Of a stretch of 64,000 nt of DNA, positions 1-12,172 are shown one piece after another. The stretch's first letter is position 1. Every line of letters starts with the position of its first letter. The position numbers and the translations under genes were made by a program. Below the pieces are notes generated by a model. It was not told the origin of the DNA. It worked only from the letters and a program-made list of their open reading frames with translations, and did not search any database. Origin of the DNA: Camillea tinctor (taxonomy: Eukaryota > Ascomycota > Sordariomycetes > Xylariales > Xylariaceae); contig MU394075.1 in the NCBI GenBank assembly GCA_022578605.1, forward strand, positions 372,001 to 436,000. Reading direction: 5' to 3'.

Positions 1-807
1 GTTTTGTGAAGAGGAGGAATGCTATTGTTGTTGTTGCTATTGCTTGCCCCTATTCCTGAGATGGTTTGTGGTTATGCCCGCTTACTAACTTACCTATGTA
101 CGGGAAAGGTGGAAGATTTGCTTTGTTGTTTCTGGCTTTGATTTCGGTTCTATTCTGTTCGCCTCGCCTACAAGTGTGTCAACACAGAGGCACGAAGGGA
201 CTAACAGGTGGGCATGCATTTGTGCAGGGGATAGATTTTCGGTGTTTTCGTTTGTTTTTTTCTTCTTTTCTACATTAAAGCTTCCGGTCCCGACTCCCCT
301 CATATGTAGGTATATTTTCCTGATGTGGGAAAGAGAAGCTTTCGGTTATGTAGTATATGTACACTACTAGAGGAAAGGGATCCTTATATATTGTAGTCAG
401 GCTGAGAAAATTCATGCATAATGTAAAAACCAGGAGTGCAGAGATTTCATATCTCTGGACTAAACGCGAGATGAGTGAAATTCCTCCTTCCATGAATCAT
501 TCTGTTGCATGGCTGATAGATGGTAGTCCATTACTACCATATCCGTGAAATAGGGTGATTGAAACCTTCGCTAAACTTTCTATCCCACCTTGGACCATCG
601 CAACATTTTCATACCAGACTATACAGGAAACGAGGCATCTAATCATATTCTAGCTATGAAACAAATGAAACTTTTTGCTGGCTCTGCAGCGTATCGCTGA
701 AACGATCTATGGAAAAGCCCGAACGAGAAAAATAGAAACTCCGATCTAATATCCTCATCTCTAGCTACCTACTCAATCAATCATAAGATGCCCAAGTCTT
801 CCTCAAC
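1..807. other. Gene-free left flank
   Basis: Only short overlapping open frames occur here on both strands, and none shows a recognisable domain, a splice pattern or a credible length. The part next to 807 is presumably the 3' untranslated region of the leftward ATPase gene. I see no repeat or RNA gene. Confidence 0.5.
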
Positions 808-2579
808 TCATTTCTTATCGTCCTTCTCATCATCCTCCTCCTTCTGTCTAAGCGCGATCTCGACCTTGGCATCCCTCCCTGAGCCTCTCGAGATCTCGTA
901 CTTTCCACCCAGTACCAGATCCTTAGCCACCAGCTCCCTCGTGCGGCCCAAGCTCTCGATATCGGAGATGCGATCCAAGGTATCCTCGAGGAATTGCCGG
1001 AACCCAGGTAGCTCACAGATTTCTTTGAAGGCGCGCCACATCGGTATGGAGCTAGCGCGCACCTCGGCGTTGCTGGTTATCGTGAATAGATTGAGCCGGT
1101 CTAGTTCCCGTATGAAATCTGATCTCGTCATAACCTCCTGGGCCTTGTGCATAGGGAAGGATGGCAGGATATGGCCAGTTTTAGGGTCAAATGTCCTCTC
1201 CATCTCCTTTTCTTTGTCGACCAGGGCTTGGACGAGAACCATCGCAGCTGACTGGTTGAAGTTAGTAGACGTGCATGGTATAAGTAAGGGATGATTTTCG
1301 CTCAAAGACTTACAGCCCACTTCTGCTGATCCATCACGTCATCATCCATGCCAGAGCCAAGAATCCAGCATTGGTTCAGGAACCAGGTCTTCTCGATCTC
1401 CTTGATCTCATCGCATGTGTCGAGCATATTCTCTGATTTTGCTACCCGGTTCAAGAAGTTGAGGCGGCCTCCGATGCGGTTATACACCTCTTCCAAATCC
1501 TTCCTAGGGACGCGCTCATTGAAATAGCGCCAACGGTACCGCTGTAGTGCTGAGATGGCCTGGCTTTTGGGGAGATCGGTTATAGAGATAACTTCCATGC
1601 GAGTGGCTAACAACTTGAAGCGTTCGTAAACCCAGTAATCATCCGTATTGAAGATCATGGTCACGAGATTAGCAGCCGCCCACTGTTCGGCTCTTTGTTG
1701 GAGCAGCTCGAGGAGGTTTCTACCAGCATCATCATCCCTAATTAAATGTGCTTGGTTGACTATAACGATGAGGGGTTTGCCCACCCCATCGCGATGCTTG
1801 AGCGCCACCTTTTCCAATTTGTTCATTGCTCTCTCAATATCCAGCAATGCGGTCGATTCTCTGGGTCCCCTTTCGCTGAAGTATCCGCCAATGTAATCTT
1901 CATGATATTCGTAATCAAGGGCCTTTCCGAGCCGAGCTCTAAATATTTCTGGGTCGGAATGGGCCTCGAACATGGCACAGTCATTCCCATTGGTCTGGCG
2001 CATAGCTTCTAAGAGCATGCTGCTCTTACCACAGCCCTTCTCGCCCATAAGGAGAAAGTAGTGGCCCCTTTCTGTGCCATCAATGATCCGGTCGATCCTG
2101 GACTGTTCATCCCGGGTTATCCAACGATCCTCGTCTTCTGGTGGGGGAACCTCTTTGGCGAAAGCGGCTAATTCAAGCACGGGATCACCCGGTTCGAATG
2201 CATTTTGAATCTTTTTCAGCTGCAGGTGCTTATAAGATTTGTGGTAGACATACCCGGCCATAGCGAAGCCAGTACCAAGCACCACGACCGAGGCCAGAGT
2301 AGTGGCCGCCGCCTCACCCATCTTAGACAGGAGACTTTGTGGCGCAGGCTCACCCTGGCCCTGAGAGTGTGATTGGGACTGGGACTGGCGTTCCCATTGC
2401 TTTTCTTCGCTCTCAGCCTGCTGAGAGTAGTACCTTGCAGATTTGGTAGTGGTTGAGAATGCCACATGCGGCCGTGGGGGCGAAAACGGCACGCATTGCC
2501 GTACGCCAACACCATTACCACGGCGGCATGACGCAGCCTGCCGTATATGGTTAAGCGGAGCACCTGTTCGACCTAACAT
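808..2579 (-). CDS. Mitochondrial AAA-type (ATPase_2-like) protein
   Basis: Two exons, 2579-1314 and 1251-808, flank a 62-nt intron (GTAAGT, CTAAC branch site, CAG) and give about 569 residues. The ATG at 2579 starts an Arg/Ser-rich, acid-poor stretch with a YYSQQ region near residue 50, typical of a mitochondrial presequence. A hydrophobic helix follows at about 91-111. The ATPase domain has Walker A GEKGCGKS at 179-186. The hydrophobic Walker B strand ends in IVNQAH rather than the usual acidic pair. Motifs such as NTDDYWVYERFK and a C-terminal winged-helix-like part follow. I recall this architecture from fungal proteins annotated as mitochondrial ATPase-domain proteins, and no precise role is established by the sequence. 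Inference: inner-membrane anchored, ATP-binding, possibly weak in hydrolysis. Sure of the family type, not of the function. Confidence 0.9.
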
Positions 2580-3795
2580 GGTGCAACTATGGATTATAGA
2601 TTATATAGGTGGTATTAGTGAAGGTATAGGTAAGGGTTGTCTCAAAGCCACCCGGGTTATTTTTTTTTCAAATTTGCAAAGAGAAATAAAATAAAAATAA
2701 AAGGAGAGACCACAAAAAAAACAAATCAACAATCAACAACTTGACTTGAACAACTGGCAGAATTCAAGAAAGGGGGAATCCGAACTCTCCCTCTTGGCGG
2801 CCTCAAATTGGCAAAGTTAAAGCCACGCGTCCGTGGCACCCCTGTGGCTGGATTTGTGCGCGATAAATAGGCTTGATAAGTAAGTATGTACCTAGATAGG
2901 TACAGATCCGTAGATATGTATGCACTCACAGACCCTGCCGAAGGAACTTGTACCTAAACACGTATAAACACGTACCTAAACCCGCACCTAAGCCCGTACC
3001 TAAACTGTTTGCTAAGGATTCGTGCAACGACCGGGGCTCTTGGCAGTCCCTTAAAAAAGAGACGGGATGCACCTAGTCGAACTGTATTCCGTAAGGACCA
3101 CCCCAATTGATAGACAACAACACATTAATCCGATGATTTGCCGTATAAGTCAGTTGTATAGAGTTGCCAAAGACAAGACAAGACTACAGAAGATTGGTGT
3201 AACAATTATCCAAGATGTCAATAATAGAAAACTCTGTAAAAACTCGGTATGATCAATGCATATTGTTTTCCGGCTTTAAATATGTGGAAGATTGGTAGGG
3301 TTAAGTGGATTAGACTGAGTTAGAATTGTTATTTATTTCAAGTAAGTTGGGTCATCTCGAGATTCTGTCTGGTCTTTGTCAACTAGATCAGTCTGTTATT
3401 TGCATCCAACTCCCGCATATCAACAAAGAGAACCTTGTACCAAGTCCAGATGATCTTCAAGTTGGTCATATCTGTATTATTGAGAAGTGTTATACATAGG
3501 TAGCTTTATAGGTATCATTTACTCCCAGACCAATATCTCTCTACCGACGATAACAACCACAAACCACCCCTCTTGTGGCCATCTTTAAAAGTGCATGACC
3601 ACAGAAGGTCGAGTTGGTTAATTTTCTGTCAAAGAAAAAAAAACATTAGTTTGTGTGTTTGAAATCGCGTTTTATTCGCGTCAAGCTCGCGCGCCAGGAT
3701 AAGAAAAAAGGCATACAGAGGCACCTATTTGTCAACCTTCCCAACTTGCAACCCCTCCCATACTTTTTCTCCTACCATCCCCCCTCCAACACCAT
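2580..3795. other. Intergenic region between divergent genes
   Basis: This shared upstream region lies between the leftward ATPase gene and the rightward proline-rich gene, so both promoters should lie here. It contains an A-rich stretch near 2665-2725 and a small block of imperfect 12-bp repeats at 2950-3008. No coding sequence is supported. Confidence 0.5.
2950..3008. repeat. Imperfect 12-bp tandem repeats (acctaaacccgy)
   Basis: Units of the form acctaaacccgc, acctaagcccgt and acctaaactgtt follow each other, preceded by two more diverged units. The unit contains CCTAAA, which resembles a telomere repeat but is not the exact fungal CCCTAA array. The block is too short and diverged to call an interstitial telomere. 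Confidence 0.45.
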
Positions 3796-6700
3796 ATGGC
3801 TCGTACCAAGTATTCTCCCTGATCACACAATTTTTACCAGAATTTTCATATCAATGTCGGTGATCCCATTCTCCCTATTGTAAAAGAGTTGCCCTCCCAT
3901 CTTCAAACTTCAGCTGTTTTGGGTGGTCACAGACTTAATCAACATTTAGTCCCATCACAACTTGATCTTCAGCTCTGGTACGGCCGCCCTGCACCTATTT
4001 CTCCCTCGCAATCACTCTGCAAAACCAGATATTTTCAACACCCTCTTTTCCTCCCTAATCTTCCTCTCTGCGACGCAATCAAACTTAGCCTTGCCGTTCC
4101 CAAAGAGAGTGGATCGCAACCCACAACAAGCAAACACGCACAGGCGACTACTGCTAGATATTCGCAAAAGAATGACAATGATACTGATAGTGTTGACATA
4201 GTGGCATCAAATAAGTCTAGGACTGTTCAAAAGGTACATCAGAAACCTCTTGGGACTCTCCTGTCTCGTTTTAAATCAACCTCGAAGAGACAGAAGATAG
4301 ATAATCACTCGAGAGAACCTACACTCAATTCGCAAGAGCAAGAAAAACGCGTCCTTCACTTAGATAACTCAGACAAGTTCAAGTTTACTACGACAGAAGC
4401 TTCTCAGGCTCGTCATCCCTCTTCCAGTATTAAGCCAGAACCTGAAGATACTTCAAAAATCACGAAGATGAAACGGCTCAAGAAAGCGTTTTCGAAGACT
4501 GGCCTTCGAAGTATGGGGAGATCATCGGAGCCAGTTTCTGAACCTGAGCTGGTTTGTGAACCAGAGCCTGAATCCCAATCCTCCAACAGTATTTCATTGA
4601 ACGAAATAATTCCTACCTACCCAGAACCACAGCCTCAACCCCAGCCAAAGCAGGAACCGATTGTTCACAATTTCAAGTACAAGCTGAACGCAAATCCTAG
4701 CTCTCCCACACTAGGCTATGTGGAAATCAATAACATTACAATCTCACAAAATCAAAGCATCACAACCCGCATGAATCCCCAAGAATCCCCTGCTGTAGGC
4801 CAGAATGAAAGATCAGAAACAAGCACAGGCAGTACAGCATTTCAACTAACTAATATGCCACAAGTATCTCCAATGGAATATGCGCGAACATATTATCTTG
4901 ACGAGGCCAAAGCCGCACTGGAGGGAAGAGCTGTTCGTATTCCAAAGCCTGTCCTTCACCATCACCATGATAAGGGGAATAATGCATTTTCCATTGTCCC
5001 TGAAATCCCGAATGAAGCACGAGCTCATCTCCCCCAGCCTGTCTCGTCAGATAAACGAGAGCCCGCCTTGCCTACAAGGGAACCCCTTAATGAATCGGGA
5101 CAATCTTCAGCAAAGCTAGTCAGTAAAGCCAAGAGTGCACAAGATCTACGAGAATCCAGTGCAAAGACTGTGAGTGTGAGCCCTAAGTTGTTCGTTATTC
5201 TTTACTCAGGCTTCTACTAACATAAACATAAATAGATGAATTCTTTGTTTAGTGATGGCCCTCAGTCACAGGGCAGTACATCATTCAGGATTAATTCAGA
5301 TATCCACACCCCTTTAAGATCAATGACTTCAGACCAAGTGCTAAATAGAACGGCTGAGAATAATAAAGAAGCAAAACCAAATTCAAGTGCTCGGCGTACT
5401 CCCAGGTATAAGGTAATGCCCACCATAGCACAACCGCCGACTATACCCCCTCCAGCTATACCCCCTCCAGCTATACCACTGCCGGCTATACCACCTCCGA
5501 CTAGACCACCTCCGACTAGACCACCTCCGACTAAACAGCGTACGACTTTCCCGACTCTGACTTTCCCGCCTCCTTATATGCCACCGCCACAGATTCCTCA
5601 GAACAAGTCAACGAAACCAAAGAACAGTAGCACAAAGGACGATAAGCCAGTCCAGAATTTGAAACGCATCCGGGATACATTTAAAGGACTTCAGAAAAGG
5701 AAACCAGGGAATGAAGAAGAGCAGAGTACACAAACAGGTCAAGGTCTTGTAGGCCGCGACGAAGGGGGCCTTTCTACACAATTACGAAAAACCTCCGAGG
5801 AGAGTACATTAACATTGCCCGTGAGTGAAAATTCTAGTAGAGATGATTGGTCCACTCGGAAAGATCGGCCTTTGCCTCCTTTACCTGTTGGCCCATATGG
5901 AAGTCAAGCTTCAGGTCCGACCCCTGAGCTCAGAAGAAAAGGGAATTTTGTGTCGTCTCGTGGTGCTACGAGCACAAGCCATGAACAAGACTGGAATCTA
6001 TCGCCAACTCCTCAGCCGCATATAGCCCACATGGGCACCTTGGGCCAAGGAACCAATCGACCGCATGACAATTCGGTGAATACGTACCGTCTTTCCGAGG
6101 AAGCAAGTACTAGTGTTGAATCCACGAGAGTACCAATCAGGAACAATAAAGGGACGCCTCAACTGGTTACCGCGGACGCAGAAACATTCAAAGAACCCAG
6201 AGAACCTTCCGGATTTCCAAGCTCATCCAGTGCTTTTCTTCCACAACACAACACCCCTCCCCACCACCAACCAAGTTCGTCACATTTAGAAAATTCTTCA
6301 ACAGGAGAGCTTACATCCCAATTACTAACTACAGCAGATTCAGCTACAGCTGAAGGGAAACATAACAAATACTCTAAGCCTCCTCCTGCTGCTGCTTGCC
6401 CTGCAGACCTCCCTGTAGCAAATATTTCCTCTACTACCTCTTTTCCTAACCAAAGCTCAATATTAATAAAAGGCCCTCCTACATCCAGGGAGCCAGAAAG
6501 AGCTACCAAAGGTGCCGAACCGGTTGTAACTTGGAGGGGCCATCCTGGCAGGTATAATTGGGCCACGAACTTCGAGCTGTATACTCGAGAGAGTGAGTAA
6601 TTCCCTAAAAAAGACTTTCCCTCTAGCACCAAGCTAACCCGCGCAGGACGTTATCATAAGCCCAACCGAAGACGATCCACGCAGCGAGTTCATTTCGCCA

Positions 6701-8542
6701 AGCGCCCCATCCGACGCGTCTCGGGTGGACCGAAGCTCGTGATATACGACCCGGACTCTCTGGCCAGAAACCTCTACCCGCACCTCGACTCCCAGGCCGT
6801 GGACCTCGCGCACAGCCTCCTGCCCTCCAGCCCCGCCGACGAAAAGGAGTGCTTCCGCCTCGTCAGCGACAGGCCTCCGCGATCGCGCTACGACGCGCTC
6901 GTGCTCTCCGACTTCTCGCTGCCGCCGGGCCGCGAGTCCGTGCCGTCGCTCACCAGCGACGAGTCGCGCCCGCAATCCTCGTCCTCCGGCTCCGACGGCC
7001 CAGCCCACATGCCCGACTCCTTCGAGTACCCGTGCGCGCCGCCGCCGACGCCCGCAGACCGTAAGCAGAAGACGCACGCGCGCACGCGCCTCCCGGGCCA
7101 GCGAGCCCCCGCTTACGCACCGGTGGTGGACGGGAGCTTCCCGATCAGAACGGTAGCTTCGCGCGCGAAGGCCGCGCGTATTGTGGAGCGAGAGGCTGCG
7201 AAGAGGACTGCTAGAGCAGTGAGACGGGCGGCGGATAGAAGGGCCCAACGATTGGGTAAGTTTGGGTTTCAGAGATATTTGGCCGGCTCTCCTCTTTTTT
7301 CTCATTTCACTAACTCCCGATGCTTTGTAGGGCAGTGGTATGAGCCCTCGGGGACAGTCAACCCGGGAAAGCTAGCAGGGGAGGGGAGCCGCAGTCGCTC
7401 TTCTACCAGAAGTAGCTAGGAGCTTGCACGGGAGAAAGGAAAGACGACGGTGGAAGAAGAACCTTCTCGCTGGCCTCCTCCCCCTGCTAGCTTTCTCGAC
7501 GCCTGGAAACCCCGGACGGCCCAGCACCCGCTCCAGCGCCACGGAGAAGGCGACGAGATGGAGAAGCTGAAGAAGGCGGCTGCGAAGGCGAGAGCCGCGG
7601 TGAGACGGCGCGATGCCGTGGAGGAGGAGGGGGGACAGATGCAGCAGCAGCCGTCCCGAGGGCCCTCCCCGGTGCTCATAGGAGTGCCCGACATAGAGGG
7701 TGCCGGTAAGTTATTTTACAAGCTCATTACTACGCCCCGTGGTCCTCCCATCTTAGAGGACCTATCCTTCCCTTATATCCTGTTCCTACAAATCTCGAAC
7801 AACAAGATGGGAATTTCATGATTCTAAAGCAAGAATATTCAATATGACAACTACTAACAAACTCCCTTTATCATAGTCCTTAGGTCGGTCGCCCCTCGAA
7901 GTCGTGGCCTCCGCCGAGCCCGGGTGAGCGAGCCAGAAGAAGAGAGAGAGGAAGAGAAGGAGAAGGAGAAGGAGAAGGAGAAGGAGAAGGAGAAGGAGAA
8001 GGAAGAAGGAGAAGACCCAGGAGTCCTCGCCACTCCAGAGCAGGTGGAGCGCCTTGGTACGTAACCCTTCCCCCTTCCCACTCTTCACCCCCCTCCCCAA
8101 CACACACACACACACACACATCAACTCTTTCTAGCAAAAAACAAAACTAACCACCTATTCTTCCATCCCAGTGCGTGAGGAAATCCTGCGCCAAGAGGCA
8201 CGCCCGGTGCCCCCTCAGACCCGCCCGTCCGGCCGCGTGCTCGAGCTGCGGGAGAGGGGAATCCGGACGCGGGAGGAGATGGCCGAGTACGTCAGCGGCG
8301 AGGTCGGCCGCCTGCACCTCGCTCCGTCCGACTTCATGGGTCGACAGCAGGTGGAGGCGGCTCGGTCCTCGACCCAGAGCCAGGTCGTGGCGTCGGTCCT
8401 GGCGGCCATGTCGCCCGCTCGCGGTCGTGATGGGGAGGCGAAGAAGGAGGAGGGGAGGAAGGGGAAGGCGTCCCTTTTCCAAACCCTCAAGAAGAAGAAG
8501 AGTTTCTGGGGTCGGGGTGGGGAGAAGAAGGGGGGTGAGTAG
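3796..8542 (+). CDS. Large disordered proline-rich protein, unknown function
   Basis: I do not recognise this protein. Open frames join through good introns at 5170-5235, 6593-6646, 7256-7330, 7706-7876 and 8057-8171. The stop is TAG at 8540. The 5' end is uncertain: the long first frame has no early ATG. ATG 3796 spliced through a candidate intron 3810-3932 gives MARTKLNQHLVP and would fit. The product would be roughly 1,400 residues of low-complexity sequence. Visible parts are a basic KRLKKAFSKTGLRSMGR patch, PEPQPQPQPK, a tandem (A/T)IPPP-TRPPP array, a basic RRYHKPNRRR segment, an (EK)n tract, and a C-terminal charged region ending near KKKKSFWGRGG. A TAG at 7417-7419 interrupts the frame unless spliced out; removing 7219-7419 or 7256-7438 would restore it. 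Otherwise the gene ends at 7419. GC rises sharply after 6650. It could be two genes. Confidence 0.55.
5428..5535 (+). repeat. Proline-rich tandem repeat in coding sequence
   Basis: Degenerate units of 15 bases encode repeated blocks of the type AIPPP, followed by TRPPP. Nearly identical neighbouring units (ccccctccagctata, ccacctccgactaga) point to recent unit duplication. Polyproline of this kind is a common SH3/profilin ligand, but no partner can be inferred here. Confidence 0.7.
7951..8012 (+). repeat. (GGAGAA)n coding microsatellite
   Basis: About eight uninterrupted GAG-AAG codon pairs encode alternating Glu-Lys, probably a stiff charged helix in the proline-rich protein. The run produces long artefactual open frames on the opposite strand, which I do not annotate. 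Confidence 0.75.
8101..8120. repeat. (CA)10 microsatellite in an intron
   Basis: Ten CA units lie inside the predicted 8057-8171 intron of the proline-rich gene, directly before the region expected to hold the branch site. Confidence 0.8.
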
Positions 8543-11500
8543 GGGATGGGGGGAGAGGTGAGAGGGGGGAGAGGTGTGAGGGGGGAAGAAAGGGGGGTTT
8601 TTCGTTTTATTGTTTGAGTACTTTTTTTAATTCTCCGAACCAGGAGATGACGAATGAAGAGAAGGGGCCGTAGTGCCCAGTGCCCAGAATATCTTGGCTG
8701 TTGAAGCCATCGTGAGCATGTTTACTATAACTTTTGACTTTGTGATGCCGACTTATACCATTTCCCGACGCTTTGTTCAAGGAGTTTTTAAGAGATAATA
8801 TTAATTTATTTGTATTTTTTCCACTTGTACGCAGATATATTGACATTATGATTATTTATTATGTTTACTCTACTCATGCACATGACTTATAATCCCCATA
8901 TTTGCTTTATTTGCATGTGTTATGCGGTGAGAAAACTAGGTTATAGCATTGTAAGTTGAGAGAATTATAGGGGCATCCCTGTGTTCTTGTTAATAGCGTC
9001 TGCTAGATAGTAAAGTAGCTTTACAGGTGGACTTTACTTAATGGAGTTTATATTTGTTGGATACCTTGGTACCTAGTAACTAGGTAGGTAGGAACGATGT
9101 AGAAAAAAAGGCAAGGCAGGTGCGCGTCTGGTATATGTTCCTTCCTGGCTACATATCAACAATACGCGTGCCTACCACTCGTACATGTACATGCAAAACC
9201 TTTCCTATTTTCATGTATTATATGATTTGTCAGGAGAAGGTATAACTGCTACTATTGCTAATTAATGTTTGTTTCATTAGCGAATCTTGAATTTGCACCT
9301 AAAAGAAACATTCATAACATCTTGAAAAACAGCGAGGTTTAATAACATGCCTTCATAATCATAGATATCTCCTTTTTAATTTTTTTTATCTCATAGCTTT
9401 AGGTCATTTGTTTAGATATATAATTCCCTAATTTGTCCAATCTAGCTTTCCCACCCCGTTGGTCCTATGGTAAATAACCAAGTTACTAGGTATTCCAAAG
9501 ATAGTGGATATGTTTGTATCGTATAGACATAAAGTAACTATTCTCAGTTAGCTGTTAAGGCTAGACCAACAAAACTTCTAAACTTCCAAGGTATTCCATA
9601 GAGTATTTGTACCAAACAGGTATAAACTACCTAGGTATCTTGGTACCCTAAGAAACGCACCTGCCACTTTCTCCATAGCACACGTACCTGCCATGTTTAA
9701 AATATATCGTACCCATACTATGTTGTACAAGCGGGAATGAGTACCTTCCGTTGCCACACGGCATCTTAATATGTATTACTATGGTAGTAGATGTTCCTTG
9801 TATCTACTTCAGATTATGTACCAACTTTGAAGGTAAGTAGGTACGCAGGTACATAGCAACTTTATTACAATTTTACTAATGTCTGTTGGCTACTAGGTAC
9901 ATAGTACTTACACCAGACATGCATAACATTATCCGATTCATTATCAGCCAGTGTTGCTGGATATCACGAAGCTCGCAGTTATGTGCAGCATTAGGTAATC
10001 AATGTCCTTCAATCAATACCCCTGAATCGGCACGCCACATATATTGCTCATAATACATCAGTTCCAATAATATGTTGTGAGAGATATTAGGATTAATTTC
10101 CGCGACCCCCATTCAACTGACTGGATGTAGAGGATATTTCTTTCGTGTTACAGGCGCTTAACTTAATAACGACGTCGGTGAGATCTAAGTCGTCCAGACC
10201 AATACCATGTTATAGCTAAACATCGCTTATTCGACATTCATTGGAAGTGTTTGCAAATTCATATCTAATTTTCGATTCAACGCCGAAGCAAGGTGCCGGC
10301 AGGATCCCACCATGACTGACCAAAATGGTGTTATGAATCATTGATGTTTGAAATATATTAGACTTGGTAGTCATAGCTTGTAGCACATGCTTTTCTACAG
10401 ATGTTATGGTCCACTTACATGGCACGATATTTCCTTTAGTTCAATACACATCTCAATGTTTCCCTCGGCTTGAGGAAATATGTTCTGGAGCATATCCCAA
10501 GAAGAATTTCTCTGGTCTATATGCATTTACAATTAACCTCTCGAGATATTATTGGCAGAGCTGATAAAAGCCGGCTGTTCTACTGGTGATATCAACTGTG
10601 ATAACCTGTCCTGAGGCATTTGTCTTAATGCTGTTCTCTGATGTACCAGGTTGAAAAATCAATTACAAATATTCGTCACAGTCTCGCAGTTACTGTGCCT
10701 TCAACTGGGTATATTTGCATCATGTATCTGGAGAAATCAGGAATCGGGTAGCCTCGCGTTTCTTAGGGCGAGCAATACCAAGGAATTAGAAAGACTAATA
10801 TAGAAGGACGAGAAAGATATAGATAGAGATGGAAAACAAAATTGTTTTGTAACCCTCTTCATCTTAATCCGCTCATTCAGCCCAATAAATTGTTTACAAA
10901 GTTAAAACTTGGCTACATCAAGTAAACTACCTTGTTAGTGTTGAACTCGCTACCAAGAAAAATATATCAACACAGCAGACACCCTCTTTCTTTCTTTCTG
11001 TCCATTTTCTCATGAGGGGAAAGAAAGCGAGAGCATCTCCGAACGAGGAGGGCTGCATGTGAAAAAAATCCTACCCTAAACTTTAGCGTTGGGAAGTTCT
11101 CTCGCCTCAGCGTAACCCCCCTTTCGTAATTAGATCTAAACGATCCCTGTAATGGACCGCGGGACCCCCTTTTTTTTCTCTCGTCCATATCCATATTGCA
11201 TCATACTACCCCAGATATAAGGCCCTTTTTTATCGAAAAGGCCGATGGTGAATAATTTCGTGAATTCTCGAGGAAACAAAATAATGTTGGTTCACGTACC
11301 TTGATGTACACTGTCCCTCTCGCTTTCGGGTTTTGAAGGCACTCGATCCACGGACCCCTCCTTCATCTTTCCCCTCCCTGGTCAGATCTTAGCGTCTTCG
11401 TAGGGCCCCATCACGACTGGTCAAAAGCGGAAATGTAACCTTGGATCAAAGTCTGGTTTCTGCCGTGAATGGAGTCAGCTCTTTTTTTTGAGAAAAATCG

Positions 11501-11872
11501 ATTTTCCCTTTCCCATCCGCCACGTCGAGAGTAAAAAACAATTCTGCTACTCACCAACCAACGCGCGCCACATATACACCGTATCCGGATACGAGTCGTA
11601 AGAGGGTCCAGGTCCAGATCCAGGTCCGGTCCTCGCCCGCACCCTCCTTCTCATCGTCGTCGTCCTCCTCAGCTTCGACCTGACCTTCGCCACGGCCTGG
11701 AAGTATATTCCGGAGGGGAGTGACTTCCACTTTTTTTGCGCTGGACCGGCGCCCGAATCCCGGGCCGCTTGGTCGTCGTCACTAGTAACAATGTCTGCTT
11801 CCCCCCTCCATCCTCCCCGGCAAGACGAATTAGCAGCCGGGACCGGCCAATATTAGATGTTGATCAGAGGGT
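8543..11872. other. AT-rich gene-free region
   Basis: About 3.3 kb with stop codons in all frames and no domain signal. It contains one perfect TACCTAGGTA palindrome at 9628 and several near copies. The last 600 bases are more GC-rich with pyrimidine tracts and could hold promoter sequence or a leader, but I cannot assign it. Confidence 0.5.
9628..9637. repeat. TACCTAGGTA palindrome, copy 1
   Basis: Perfect 10-base palindrome in a gene-free stretch. Identical copies lie at 16501 and 24663, and near copies are common in the other spacers. Confidence 0.6.
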
Positions 11873-12172
11873 CTAGTTTTGTTTGCTTGACGAACCATGG
11901 TTACGCTTCTCGGAGATCGTAGAGGAGCCGGCTTTATCTTGTGGAGCTCTAGCCTCATCAACTAAGGTTGTCTGTGAAGCGTTAAATGCAGGCCGTAGTG
12001 TAACGGGAGTGTCCTCCTGCTGCTGCTGCGGAGACTGTTGCATTGATGCTGCATCGCCTAGATTACCAACTGCACGCTCCATTTCTACCAATAAGGTTTG
12101 GTGCTCTAGAAACAGTCGATGTGGTTTAGCTCCTACGATGATGCTTCGATATTTGTTGGGACGATTGCTCAT
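11873..12172 (-). CDS. Possible small hypothetical protein, 99 aa
   Basis: An uninterrupted ATG-to-stop frame. It encodes a basic start (MSNRPNKYRS), a middle segment with LFLEHQTLLVEME that could be helical, a short poly-Gln run (QQSPQQQQ) and a Ser/Lys-rich tail. The amino-acid mix is protein-like and the ATG is a true one. No homologue is recognised, and there is no intron or neighbour to support it. It may be a fragment of a larger gene or a chance frame. Confidence 0.3.
   Translation of the reverse strand: MSNRPNKYRSIIVGAKPHRLFLEHQTLLVEMERAVGNLGDAASMQQSPQQQQEDTPVTLRPAFNASQTTLVDEARAPQDKAGSSTISEKRNHGSSSKQN

Noticed and set aside
2950..3008. Interstitial telomere array
   Set aside because: The units are 12 bases and diverged, with CCTAAA only as part of the unit. 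Not a CCCTAA tandem.
6634..7305. 223-codon minus-strand frame opposite the proline-rich gene
   Set aside because: Arg/Gly/Val-rich antisense of GC-rich exons. The plus strand has splice-consistent coding sequence here.
7816..8137. Minus-strand frames with poly-Leu or poly-Ser-Phe
   Set aside because: Translations of the GGAGAA and CA repeats in the opposite sense.
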